From contig NZ_QNUX01000004.1 of assembly GCF_003312425.1 (NCBI RefSeq), forward strand, positions 62,001 through 126,000: a stretch of DNA of 64,000 nt, read 5' to 3'. The translations under genes were made by a program, and so were the position numbers. The DNA comes from Flavobacterium psychrolimnae. Lineage in GTDB: Bacteria; Bacteroidota; Bacteroidia; Flavobacteriales; Flavobacteriaceae. The notes beneath the pieces were generated by a model. It did not search any database, was not told the origin of the DNA, and worked only from the letters and a program-made list of their open reading frames with translations. How positions within the stretch are numbered: position 1 is the stretch's first letter; each line of letters starts with the position of its first letter. Below are positions 32,742-42,300 of the stretch, one piece after another.

Positions 32742-33350
32742 ATGGCAGTTCAAAAAATAAAAAGGAGTTACCGCAAAACCAAATACATTCTGTACAAAGA
32801 AACTTTGGTTGATTTCAAAGAACATTTCTGGGCTTTTCTCGGTTCTTTTATAGGCATTGGATTAATCGCTTATTTACAATCTCAAACACTGCCAGAATCT
32901 GATGTGGTTTATTTAATCGGTTCCTTTGGAGCATCGAGCGTATTGGTTTATGGTGTAATCCAAAGTCCATTGGCACAGCCGAGAAATCTTATTGGAGGAC
33001 ACTTGATTTCTGCGATTATTGGGGTTACAGTATATAAATTCGTTCCTGATATAGTTTGGTTAACCGCTCCACTTGCTGTTTCCCTCTCTATTGTTTTTAT
33101 GCAAATGACTAAAACATTACACCCTCCAGGCGGCGCAACGGCACTGATAGCGGTAACTGGCTCAAACGAAATAAAAAATTTAGGCTACTGGTATGTATTT
33201 TCTCCTGTTTTAAGCGGTGTACTTATTTTGCTAGCCGTAGCTTTGGTTTTTAACAACATGACATCAAATAGACAATATCCCACTCATAAAAAATACCATC
33301 AGTTCCGAAAAAGAGTCGCAAGTGTTTTTAAAATTAAACCAAACGACTAA
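32742..33350 (+). CDS. HPP family membrane protein
   Basis: 202 residues with four membrane helices (about 27-47, 58-78, 92-125 and 145-170). The namesake motif is TLHPPGGATALIA (about residue 126). Two plant HPP proteins act in chloroplast nitrite uptake; bacterial substrates are mostly unknown. It lies 6 bp downstream of the ClC gene, so an anion-related role is plausible. The C-terminus is basic and probably cytoplasmic. Confidence 0.88.
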   Translation: MAVQKIKRSYRKTKYILYKETLVDFKEHFWAFLGSFIGIGLIAYLQSQTLPESDVVYLIGSFGASSVLVYGVIQSPLAQPRNLIGGHLISAIIGVTVYKFVPDIVWLTAPLAVSLSIVFMQMTKTLHPPGGATALIAVTGSNEIKNLGYWYVFSPVLSGVLILLAVALVFNNMTSNRQYPTHKKYHQFRKRVASVFKIKPND

Positions 33351-33509
33351 AAACTTTAACTTCGAGGGTACATATTTAGTTCTAAAACAAGATTTACTGT
33401 TTTCCTTTTCTTCGAAAATATTTCGATATTGATGGATTCCTTGCTAACGCATACGCAAAAATATTATCAACAAATCGAAAATCTGAAATCTAAATCTAAA
33501 ATTATATTT

Positions 33510-33517
33510 TACCTTTG
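33510..33517 (+). promoter_or_regulatory. -7 promoter box for the ORF-3-like gene
   Basis: TACCTTTG, a full TAnnTTTG match 23 bp before the ATG at 33540. The 189-bp gap also has an AATCTGAAATCTAAATCTAA simple repeat at 33479-33499. Confidence 0.65.
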
Positions 33518-33539
33518 ACCTTTCATAAAAACAAAGATT

Positions 33540-34079
33540 ATGGTTTATAAATTTAGAGTGATTCTAGACGCGGAAGAAGATGTTTTTAGAGACATTGCAA
33601 TACTTGAAGACGATACCTTAGAAGATTTGCACAATGCAATTTTCAATTCCTTCGGTTTTGACGGAATGGAAGTGGCTTCTTTTTATACTTGTGATGAAAC
33701 TTGGAACCAAGAAGAGGAGATTTCACTTTTTGATACCGGTGATGTTCCAGGCGAACAAAAAATCATGAGTGATTACCAATTATCCGATATTTTAGACAAG
33801 CAAAACACCAAAATTTTATATGTCTATGATTTCATAAATATGTGGACATTCCTTGTAGAGCTTGCTGCTGTAGAAGATCAAGTTGTTGGAAATTTATATC
33901 CTGAAACTATTTTTTCTCATGGAGAAATGCCGGATGAAGCAATGGAAAAAAACTTTGAATCTGACAATGCCGATGACTACAACGCTGAATTTGAAGATGG
34001 CTTAGACGAAGATGATCTGGATATGTTTGAGGGCGATGACAGTTTTGAAGATTATGGATTTGAGGAGAATTGGAATTAA
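33540..34079 (+). CDS. Plasmid pRiA4b ORF-3-like (IS1096 passenger-type) protein
   Basis: 179 residues. The N-terminal domain (YKFRVILDAEEDVFRDIAILEDDTLEDLHNAIFNSFGFDG) and YVYDFINMWTFLVEL match the pRiA4b ORF-3-like family, named from plasmid and insertion-element passengers but widespread on chromosomes. The C-terminus (about 130-179) is extremely acidic (Asp/Glu/Asn-rich) and probably disordered. No transposase is near, so it is not evidence of an insertion sequence here. Its function is unknown. Confidence 0.85.
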   Translation: MVYKFRVILDAEEDVFRDIAILEDDTLEDLHNAIFNSFGFDGMEVASFYTCDETWNQEEEISLFDTGDVPGEQKIMSDYQLSDILDKQNTKILYVYDFINMWTFLVELAAVEDQVVGNLYPETIFSHGEMPDEAMEKNFESDNADDYNAEFEDGLDEDDLDMFEGDDSFEDYGFEENWN

Positions 34080-34095
34080 TTTTCAGATACAAAGA

Positions 34096-34127
34096 TTCAA
34101 AGTAACAAAGATTCAAAGGCTTTTAAA
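34096..34127. repeat. Left arm of inverted repeat around the four-helix-bundle gene
   Basis: The core TTCAAAG-TAA-CAAAGAT-TCA-AAGG followed by CTTTTAAA. It matches the reverse complement of 34493-34523 with four mismatches and one extra base. A direct repeat ACAAAGATTCAAAG also occurs twice in 34089-34118. Confidence 0.65.
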
Positions 34128-34137
34128 ATAAAGAGGT

Positions 34138-34497
34138 ATGAGTACATTTAGAGACTTATTAATTTGGCAAAAATCTATGATTTTAGTTACAGATATCTAC
34201 CAGTTAACAAATTCATTTCCAAAAGAAGAAATTTACGGTTTGACTTCGCAAATCAGAAGAAGTTCAATATCAATTCCAAGTAATATTGCTGAAGGATATG
34301 GCAGAGACGGTAACAAAGATTATTTGAAATTTTTGAATATTGCGATAGCTTCATTATTCGAAATGCAAACACAACTTGAAATATCATTCAATTTAAAATA
34401 TACCAACGAAATTCAATTTAACAAAATATACGGAGAAAGCAGAGAAATAGAAAGAATGTTAAGTTCATTCACTCGAAAAATTAAAGAGCGAATTTAA
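34138..34497 (+). CDS. Four helix bundle protein (23S rRNA IVS / S23 family)
   Basis: 119 residues, four long helices: FRDLLIWQKSMILVTDIYQLTNSF, YGLTSQIRRSSISIPSNIAEGYGR (the family signature with RRS..IP.NIAEG), YLKFLNIAIASLFEMQTQLEI and EIERMLSSFTRKI. The family was first seen in intervening sequences inside 23S rRNA genes; members form pentamers and have no known reaction. The gene lies alone between unrelated genes and is bracketed by imperfect 31-bp inverted repeats, the right arm of which includes the stop codon. Confidence 0.92.
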   Translation: MSTFRDLLIWQKSMILVTDIYQLTNSFPKEEIYGLTSQIRRSSISIPSNIAEGYGRDGNKDYLKFLNIAIASLFEMQTQLEISFNLKYTNEIQFNKIYGESREIERMLSSFTRKIKERI

Positions 34498-34523
34498 AAC
34501 CTTAGTATCTTTGCTCCTTTGAA
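34493..34523. repeat. Right arm of inverted repeat around the four-helix-bundle gene
   Basis: The reverse complement reads TTCAAAG-GAG-CAAAGAT-ACT-AAGG then TTTTAAA, the partner of 34096-34127. The arm contains both the stop codon of the four-helix-bundle gene and the -7 box of the next gene. Confidence 0.65.
34506..34513 (+). promoter_or_regulatory. -7 promoter box for the nucleoid-associated protein gene
   Basis: TATCTTTG, a full TAnnTTTG match 23 bp before the ATG at 34537, located inside the right inverted-repeat arm. Confidence 0.6.
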
Positions 34524-34536
34524 CCTATAAAAAAAC

Positions 34537-35595
34537 ATGATCAACTTATATAACACACACATCGAAAATTTATCCATTCACAGAGTGGGTAATAAAAGTA
34601 GAAACGAAGCCATTTTTTTATCGGAGCAACCGTTTAATCTGAATGATGAGATTGTGCCTTTAATGAAAGAATTTTTCTTTAAACCTTTTAGAGAGAAAGA
34701 AGAAAACTATTTTCAGTTTGCCCATGAAATTGATTTGGATTACAATGATATGTTCAAGTTTGCAACGGAAGTTTTTGATAATCCAAGTACGATTCATGAC
34801 GTTTCTAAAAAAATTACTACGCACTTATTTGAGCAGTCCAACCATCCGCACATTAAGAATGGTGAAGTTTACGTAACGTATTTAACGAACGTGAGCATTG
34901 ATAATAATGTGGTGGATGCTATAGGAATTTTCAAAAGTGAGATTCAAGCGGATTTTTTGCAGTTTGAAGAAAAAGCAACGCACTTAGAAATGATTTTGCA
35001 GCAAGGTGTCAGTTTGAATAAGCTGGACAAAGGTTGTATTATCTTTAATTACAAAAAAGAAGAAGGATACAAAATCCTAACTGTTGACAGTAACCGCTAT
35101 GATGCCAGATATTGGCTAGAGCATTTCTTATCTGTGGATGCTTTTGAAGATGAAAACTTTATCACTAAAAAATATTTGAAATTCTGTCAGAACTTTGCGA
35201 AAGATGTCGTTTTCCCTGCCGAGGACAAGAAAGAAGAAGTGATGTTTATGAACCGTTCGGTAAACTATTTTGCCAAAAACGATGAATTTGAAGAAACTGA
35301 ATTTTTAAATGAAGTATTAGACAATCCAGACCTTATTCCAGAGTTTAAAAACTACAAAATGGACAAAGGAGAAAAGTACAGCATTGAAGATGTAACTACT
35401 TTTCCTATTGCGAATGCAGCGGTTTCTGATGCTAGAAAATCAATCAAAAACGTTATTAACTTAGATACGCACATCCAAATTAAAATGGATTTCATCAACC
35501 CTGAAAGTGCTGAAAAATATGTAGAAAAAGGATGGGATGAAGAGAAACAAATGTATTATTACTTAGTTTATTTTAACAAAGAAGAGAAAAGTTAG
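34537..35595 (+). CDS. Nucleoid-associated protein (NdpA/YejK family)
   Basis: 352 residues, the expected length for the 37-kDa nucleoid-associated protein family. Conserved features include the N-terminal IENLSIHRVGNKSRNEAIFLSEQPF, the central FLQFEEKATHLEMILQQGVSLNKLDKGCIIFN and DSNRYDARYWLEHFL. E. coli YejK binds the nucleoid and affects topoisomerases. No signal or membrane segment is present. It is single-gene, with its own promoter and a strong terminator at 35654-35689. Confidence 0.88.
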   Translation: MINLYNTHIENLSIHRVGNKSRNEAIFLSEQPFNLNDEIVPLMKEFFFKPFREKEENYFQFAHEIDLDYNDMFKFATEVFDNPSTIHDVSKKITTHLFEQSNHPHIKNGEVYVTYLTNVSIDNNVVDAIGIFKSEIQADFLQFEEKATHLEMILQQGVSLNKLDKGCIIFNYKKEEGYKILTVDSNRYDARYWLEHFLSVDAFEDENFITKKYLKFCQNFAKDVVFPAEDKKEEVMFMNRSVNYFAKNDEFEETEFLNEVLDNPDLIPEFKNYKMDKGEKYSIEDVTTFPIANAAVSDARKSIKNVINLDTHIQIKMDFINPESAEKYVEKGWDEEKQMYYYLVYFNKEEKS

Positions 35596-35653
35596 TAGCT
35601 AGTAATTAGTTCAGTGTTCAGTCGCTGTTAAAAAAACGCTACTCATAAATATC

Positions 35654-35689
35654 AATCTCCAATTACGAAAGTAGTTGGAGATTTTTTTT
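35654..35689 (+). terminator. Intrinsic terminator after the nucleoid-associated protein gene
   Basis: AATCTCCAATTAC (35654-35666), GAAA loop, GTAGTTGGAGATT (35671-35683), then a run of eight Ts counting the stem end. One G-T pair in a 13-bp stem. Confidence 0.9.
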
Positions 35690-35732
35690 CGAAATAAACG
35701 TAAAAACCAACCATTGAAATTTGGTTTATTTG

Positions 35733-35740
35733 TAAATTTG
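35733..35740 (+). promoter_or_regulatory. -7 promoter box for the GAF-domain gene
   Basis: TAAATTTG, a full TAnnTTTG match with TTG at 35714-35716 (16-bp spacer), 20 bp before the ATG at 35761. Confidence 0.65.
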
Positions 35741-35760
35741 CTTCTCCAAAACAAAAGAAA

Positions 35761-38124
35761 ATGGCTCAAATTTTTTTTAAAGAAAGTCCGTTCAAAACCA
35801 TGATTTCATTTCATAAGCTCATAGAAGCCTTGGAGGAAATTGCGATTACCAATGTAGATTATCGAGCGAATTATGCTAAAGCATTACTCAAAGAAATTGA
35901 ACCTTTTCCCGAATTTAGAACAGGGATTGAAAATTTGGATTTACTCCAAGAAAAGGAAACTTTAATTCAATACTTATTAGCTGATTTATTCCCGACCGCT
36001 TTAACGAACAATGAAATCAAAGCTGTAACAATTCCGTTTCAGAATTTTACTTTTAATTATACAGAACGCTTCAAAAAAATAGTAAATGAAGCAGGTGTAT
36101 CATTTGACATAGCGATTCGGGACTTTGATGAACATCAATTCTACGTGATGAGCTGTACACTGATTTTGAATGAATTTTATGGTCAGAAAATTGATTTCAA
36201 CAAACCCTTATTTTACGATATTCCTAACAAAAAAGGAATCATGAATCAGTATCGTATTTTGTACAATGCTGATTTTTTAGAAATAATTGCCACTGATAAA
36301 TCACCCAAATTATCACAAGACGACATCGATTTGTTGATGGATAATTATGATGACCTTGCTTTATGGAAAGAGAAATTTCCGGTTGAGAGCTGGATTCTAA
36401 AAGGTTTTGGCATCGCTATTCTTTTTGATGCGACTACCGAAAGTTCCATTTCTAAGTTGAAAAGTAATCTCTTGAAACCGGAAAGAGAACAAATAGCGCT
36501 ACAAGAAAATTTCGAATCCATTTTTCGTTCCATTTTTAAAATAGCTGATTTAAGAGTTGGCGTAATTGTTTACAATGCAGAGGAAGATAAATTTGTAAAA
36601 CCAACGTTGAATGACACTAGTCTGAGCAGCTTTATTCTTTCAACTGAAGAAGAAGTACCTTGCAAAAACGCACTGTTGGGTTGTTCTTTTGAAAATTTAT
36701 TGGAAAACAACAAAGTCCTATCCATTTCTAATGTAGAAAAATTTGCTCGCGAACCCGGAAACCAAATATTTGGTAGTCATTTATTAAACCAAAACATTCA
36801 CAGTTGTATTTTTGCGCCTATTATAAAAAACGGAATGCTTCTAGGAGTAGTTGAGCTTGTTTCAGCCAGTCCGAGAGAGCTGAACAGCATTAATGCCAGC
36901 AAATTGGACTTGATTTTACCTTATTTGATTGATACGGTGGAACGATACAACACGGATATGCAAAACCAAATTGAGGCAATAATCCAAAGAGAATATACGG
37001 CAATTCACCCAAGTGTATATTGGAAATTCCGAAAAGAAGCACAGAAATATTTTCAAACACAGACTAGAGATTACATTTTTAAAGAAATTGTTTTCAAGGA
37101 AGTTTATCCTTTATATGGACAAATTGATATTAAAGGTTCTTCAAATCACCGAAATGAAACCGTAAAAGAGGATTTAAAAAACCAGTTGAATGCGCTTATC
37201 CAAATCTTTGACAATCAAAAAACAAAGACGAATTTAGTTTTATTGGAACAACGAAAGTTCGAACTGCAATCGCTACTAAAACAACTAGATTCGCCTTTGA
37301 AAGCAGATACGGAGCAACAAATTCAGCTTTATATTGAAAATGAAATCCATCCCATTTTAAGAAATACTAAAACGGATTCTGCAGGAGAAATTTTGGAAAA
37401 AAATTATTTTGAAAGTCTGGATGAAAAATCAGGAATGTTTTATCATTCGAGAAAGAAATTCGATAACGCCATGTCGATTATCAATAAAAAATTAGCTTCA
37501 ATTCTTGATAAAAAACAAGCCGAAGCACAAAATATTTATCCTCATTATTACGAACGTTTCAAAACGGATGGCGTAGAACACAATCTTTACATTGGATCTT
37601 CTATTGCTCCATCAAAAGCTTTTGACACCATGTATCTGCATAATTTGAGGTTGTGGCAGTTGCAAACCTTATGTGAAATGGAATTGGAACATCACCAATT
37701 GAAATATTCCTTACCGTATGAACTCGATGTAACTTCATTGATTTTAGTTTTTAGTTCACCCATTTCAATACGCTTCAGAATGGACGAAAAACGTTTTGAT
37801 GTGGATGGCACGTACAATGCCCGCTATGAAGTGGTGAAAAAACGCATTGATAAAGCCAATATCAAAGGAACCAAAGAACGGATTACCGAGAAAGAAAAAA
37901 TCACGATTGTTTATTCGCACAATAACGAAGAAACCGAATATTTGAATTACATCAAGTTTTTACAATTCAAAAATGTTTTGGAACCTACCGTAGAACAATT
38001 TGAAGTGGAGGAATTACAAGGAGTTTCAGGACTTAGAGCCATTCGTGTAAAAGTCAGCAATAAAAATACAGACGAAACTCAAAAAAGCTTTTCGTACCAA
38101 GATTTGTTGGATGAGTTAAATTAG
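35761..38124 (+). CDS. Large GAF-domain protein of unknown function
   Basis: 787 residues, no signal peptide or membrane helix, so cytosolic. A GAF-like domain lies about 250-400 (DLRVGVIVYNAEEDKFVKP, NIHSCIFAPIIKNGMLLGVVELVSASPRELN). The region before it (about 1-240) and the long helical part after it (about 410-787) match no family I can name. The C-terminal part has FKTDGVEHNLYIGSSIAPSKAFD and a segment with strong charge. GAF domains bind small molecules, but there is no kinase, cyclase or output domain here. It ends 2 bp from the convergent HD-PycTM gene. Confidence 0.75.
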   Translation: MAQIFFKESPFKTMISFHKLIEALEEIAITNVDYRANYAKALLKEIEPFPEFRTGIENLDLLQEKETLIQYLLADLFPTALTNNEIKAVTIPFQNFTFNYTERFKKIVNEAGVSFDIAIRDFDEHQFYVMSCTLILNEFYGQKIDFNKPLFYDIPNKKGIMNQYRILYNADFLEIIATDKSPKLSQDDIDLLMDNYDDLALWKEKFPVESWILKGFGIAILFDATTESSISKLKSNLLKPEREQIALQENFESIFRSIFKIADLRVGVIVYNAEEDKFVKPTLNDTSLSSFILSTEEEVPCKNALLGCSFENLLENNKVLSISNVEKFAREPGNQIFGSHLLNQNIHSCIFAPIIKNGMLLGVVELVSASPRELNSINASKLDLILPYLIDTVERYNTDMQNQIEAIIQREYTAIHPSVYWKFRKEAQKYFQTQTRDYIFKEIVFKEVYPLYGQIDIKGSSNHRNETVKEDLKNQLNALIQIFDNQKTKTNLVLLEQRKFELQSLLKQLDSPLKADTEQQIQLYIENEIHPILRNTKTDSAGEILEKNYFESLDEKSGMFYHSRKKFDNAMSIINKKLASILDKKQAEAQNIYPHYYERFKTDGVEHNLYIGSSIAPSKAFDTMYLHNLRLWQLQTLCEMELEHHQLKYSLPYELDVTSLILVFSSPISIRFRMDEKRFDVDGTYNARYEVVKKRIDKANIKGTKERITEKEKITIVYSHNNEETEYLNYIKFLQFKNVLEPTVEQFEVEELQGVSGLRAIRVKVSNKNTDETQKSFSYQDLLDELN

Positions 38125-38126
38125 AC

Positions 38127-39311
38127 TTACACCATTTTGAAAGCAATCACAAAAGCAATTACGGATAAAACAATTCCTATCATAAAAAAATTATAAGCAA
38201 TTCGTAATAAACGGTATTTTTTTTCGAGAACTACTCCTAAAAAATACAAATCTTTAATCATTGAATTATACAGGTATTCCTTGTCTTTCATCATTTCATT
38301 CATCGCCCATTGGTATTCTGCCAGATCCATTTTATAAAAATTTCCAAAAAAAAGTAAATTCACTTTTTTGTCTTCGATATCTTGACGAGTAAAAATCCCC
38401 TTAGTCACTTTTGGTCGTGTCGAAAGTATTGCAAAAACAATAGTAATTACACTGGACATCAGCATGATAAAAGTAGGAATCATCAAGTGCGCATTCCTTG
38501 GACTGTCTAATTTTGGGATTAAAGTAGAAAGCGCTATAGAAATTATAATAGCATTTACCGAAAGTAAGATATTAGCTTTACTATCAGCAATACCGCTTAA
38601 ACTGGTGTGATTGTTCAACGTTACCCGAAACAAAGTATCAATAGCACGATCAGGCTTTTCCTCCTTTTCGCGTTTTTTTAATTCCTTATCTAATTCTTTA
38701 TTGGTATTCAATTCCATTTTGTTTCTTTTTTTCTGCAATCTTTTTATATTTTTCTCCTTTAATGCTTGCCAATTTTCCAAAGCAAAATCAGTATAATATT
38801 GATGTCTGTTCGATAAAAAATCGATGTTTTCAGCTACCCAATCGGCATCAGAATATGTTTTTTGGTTTAAATTCTCCCACTCTATTCGCAACGCATTACA
38901 GCTTGATGTATATTCATCAGTGGAAAGATGGTAGTAATCCGCATCCTTAATTATTTTTTCAAGAGGCGTTTTTGGCAAATATCCATACGTTGTAGAACGA
39001 ATTAAATCAGCCACTTTCCCTATATAATCCGCCGATTGATTGTTTTCAGTTAAGAAATTTGTCGCTATCGCAGCGCTACTTTCTTCATGATTGCAGCAAC
39101 CGTTAATGTATCCTGCATCATGAAACCATGCAGCAACGAGCAAAATTTCTTTATCAGATGACACTATATTTTGAGAATCAACGAGCTTATGAACAGCGGA
39201 AACTACATCAGTTGTGTGCTTTAGATTATGATAGGTATATGAGGAAGAAAGTTTATCTTTGAACAATTTTTCAACAAAGTCTTTGGCCTGTTCTACTAGA
39301 TTCATGGACAT
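38127..39311 (-). CDS. HD-domain phosphohydrolase fused to a Pycsar-effector-type (PycTM) membrane domain
   Basis: 394 residues. The N-terminal part (about 1-180) is an HD domain: YTYHNLKHTTDVV, AAWFHDAGYINGCCNHEESSA (the HD pair), IRSTTYG and IIKDADYYHLS. A charged coiled-coil linker follows (about 190-225). The C-terminal part (about 228-394) is the PycTM domain: DTLFRVTLNNHTSLSGIADSKANILLSVNAIIISIALSTL, a second helix, a loop with LLFFGNFYKMDLAEYQW, and a last helix. PycTM proteins are membrane effectors of cCMP/cUMP anti-phage defence. No pyrimidine cyclase is adjacent. The start may be 39311 or the ATG at 39305; the gap to the divergent gene is only 19 bp. Confidence 0.85.
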   Translation of the reverse strand: MSMNLVEQAKDFVEKLFKDKLSSSYTYHNLKHTTDVVSAVHKLVDSQNIVSSDKEILLVAAWFHDAGYINGCCNHEESSAAIATNFLTENNQSADYIGKVADLIRSTTYGYLPKTPLEKIIKDADYYHLSTDEYTSSCNALRIEWENLNQKTYSDADWVAENIDFLSNRHQYYTDFALENWQALKEKNIKRLQKKRNKMELNTNKELDKELKKREKEEKPDRAIDTLFRVTLNNHTSLSGIADSKANILLSVNAIIISIALSTLIPKLDSPRNAHLMIPTFIMLMSSVITIVFAILSTRPKVTKGIFTRQDIEDKKVNLLFFGNFYKMDLAEYQWAMNEMMKDKEYLYNSMIKDLYFLGVVLEKKYRLLRIAYNFFMIGIVLSVIAFVIAFKMV

Positions 39312-39330
39312 ATTTTTATACTACTAAATT

Positions 39331-42300
39331 ATGAAATTATTTTCTGATAATTGTTTTATTACATTCAATAAAGCAGGTTTTATATTATTCTTATCGGGAT
39401 TAATGATGCAATCATGTGCAACGCATCACGCACAATTTGGACAAAACATCAAAAATCCAGTTACTCTGAACGCAACAGACAGTTCAAAAATTGCGCATAC
39501 TTTTTATTTAATTGGCGATGCCGGAAACACCAATGAAAAAACAGCAAAACAAACACTGGCAGATCTGGAAAATAGATTAAAAAAAGCAACAGAAAATACT
39601 ACTCTTTTATTTCTTGGAGATAATATTTATCCAAAAGGATTGCCCAATACTGAACTTACGAACGAACGCATTATTGCCGAAAGTAAACTGACAAATCAAC
39701 TAAAATTATCTAAAAATTTCAAAGGCCAAACTATTTTCATTCCCGGAAATCATGATTGGTACAGTGGCATAAAAGGATTAGAACGTCAGGCTAAATTTGT
39801 AACCGAATACCTCAACGATAAAAAGTCATTCCTTCCCAGAAAAAGCTGTGGTATTGATGATTTAGAAATAAATAAAAATCTGGTTTTAATTACTATTGAC
39901 AGCCAATGGTTTCTGGAAGATTGGGATAACAGTCCGACTATAAACGATGATTGCACGATAAAAACCCGAGAAGCTTTTTTTGTCGAGTTTGAAAATCTTC
40001 TAATTAAAAACCAAGAAAAGACAGTCATTTTAGCTTTGCATCATCCATTAATGAGTAATGGATCTCATGGAGGACAATTTTCAGTAGAGAAACAACTTTT
40101 TCCATTGGAACAAAAAATTCCACTTCCGGTTTTAGGTTCTTTTGCCAATTTTTTACGAAAAACCTCTGGTGTAAGTCCGCAAGACATTCAAAACAAACAA
40201 TACACCCTTTTTATAAAAAGAGTAAAAACACTATTGCAAAATCAAGATAATGTTATTGTAGTTTCAGGTCATGACCACAATTTGCAATACATTGAAAAAG
40301 ACAATATCAAACAAATTATCAGTGGCGCGGGTTCCAAATCAGAAGCTGCAAAAGCAATTTTCCCCAATGATTTTTCGTATGGTCGAAATGGATATGCAAC
40401 GTTGGCTGTTTATGAAAATGGAGCCGCAAAAGTTTCTTTTTTTGGTAAGGAAGATAACAAAGAAAAACTTATTTACGAGCAATTGGTCTTGGATGAAAAA
40501 GACGATTATAACACCAAAGTTTTCCCTAGTACATTTCCAAAAACGACTACTTCAAGCATTTATACGAACAAACAAACTAAGAAATCAGGATTTTACAGAT
40601 TCTTCTTTGGGAACCATTACCGAAAATATTACAGCCTGCCAATAGCAGCAGCAACAACTACTATTGACACCCTTTTTGGCGGACTGCAACCCAAACGTTC
40701 CGGTGGTGGCCATCAGTCAAATTCATTGCAACTCACAGATAAGAACGGCAAAGAATATGTGATGCGTGCCATGAAAAAAAGTACCACGCGTTTCCTGCAA
40801 GCAGTGGCATTTAAAAACCAATTTATTCAAGACGAATTTGAGAACACGTATGCCGACGATTTGTTATCTGATTTTTATACAACCGCGCATCCTTACACTC
40901 CTTTTGCTGTGGGGAATTTAGCCGCAAAAATTGGTGTGGCGCATACCAACCCGAAACTGTATTATATTCCAAAACACAAAGCGTTGAAAAATTTCAATGC
41001 TAATTTTGGTGACGAATTGTACCTTGTTGAAGAACGACCAACGGACAGCCAGATAAATGTTACTAGTTTTGGCAATCCTCTAGCCATTATCAGTACGGAA
41101 GACGTAATGAAGAACCTTCACAAGGACGAAAAATATTCTGTTGATGAAAGTGCCTACATCAAAGCTAGATTGTTTGACATGCTCATAGGAGATTGGGACA
41201 GACATGAAGATCAATGGCGCTGGGGCGACTATCAGGAAGGAAAGAAAATTATTTACAAGCCAATTCCGCGTGACCGAGATCAAGCATTTACAAAGTATGA
41301 CGGTGCTTTACTATTTGTTTTAATGAAAAACGTTGCATTACGACACATGAAACCTTTTAATGAGAAAATATCTAATGTCAAATTGATGAACCGTGAACCG
41401 TACCCGTTAGATCTTGCCTTTATAAAAAGTGCCGATGAAAATGAATGGATCAAACAAGCAAAATACATTCAGGAAAACCTTTCAGATGCGGATATTGATG
41501 GTGCTTTTACAAATTTACCAGACGAAGTTCAGGACGAAACAATCAAGGACATCAAGCGTAAACTCAAACTGAGAAGAAATGAATTGCATCAATCTGCTTC
41601 AACATATTATTTAGTATTGCAACACACCGTTTTGATTGTTGGAACAGATAAAAAAGATAAATTCATAATTCAGAACAAAGAAAAAAACAAACTTGAAATC
41701 CAAGTGTATCGTGTGAAAAATGGGACAGACGAATTACAGTACACTAAAAATTTCACCGCTAAAAAAACAAAGAAAATATGGATTTATGGGTTAGATGATG
41801 ATGATATTTTTGAAGTAAATGGCACATCAAATTCGGGAATAAAAATACGCCTAATTGGCGGACAAAACGAAGATTCGTATGTAGTTGAAAATGGAAGAAA
41901 AATAAAAATCCATGATTTTAAATCAAAAAACAATACGTATAATCTAGATTCTAAAAGTAAAGTTTTGTTATCTGATGACTATGAAACGAGTTTGTATGAT
42001 TATAAAAAACCAAAATATAATTTCTTTTCAGCACTTCCAAATATTGGTTTTAATCCTGATGACGGTATCAAATTAGGAATTGTCAGTGGTTATGTTGTCA
42101 ATGACTTTAAACAAAATCCATATACGCAAAAACACAGTTTTAAAGCCAATTATTTCTTTGCCACCAAAGGGTATGAACTGATTTACAATGCTAATTTTCC
42201 AAAATTATTTGGCAAATGGAATTTAGATTTTGAAAGTCGATTTACCAGTCCAAATTTTACCATCAATTATTTTGGTTACGGAAATGAGACGGTGAATGCT

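Noticed and set aside
33540..34079. The protein's family name suggests an insertion-sequence or plasmid passenger.
   Set aside because: No transposase, terminal repeats or plasmid genes are nearby, and the family is common on chromosomes.
39254..39261. TATCTTTG as the promoter of the phosphoesterase-barrel gene.
   Set aside because: It lies inside the divergent HD-PycTM gene, 70 bp from the start and without a -33 element, so chance is likely.
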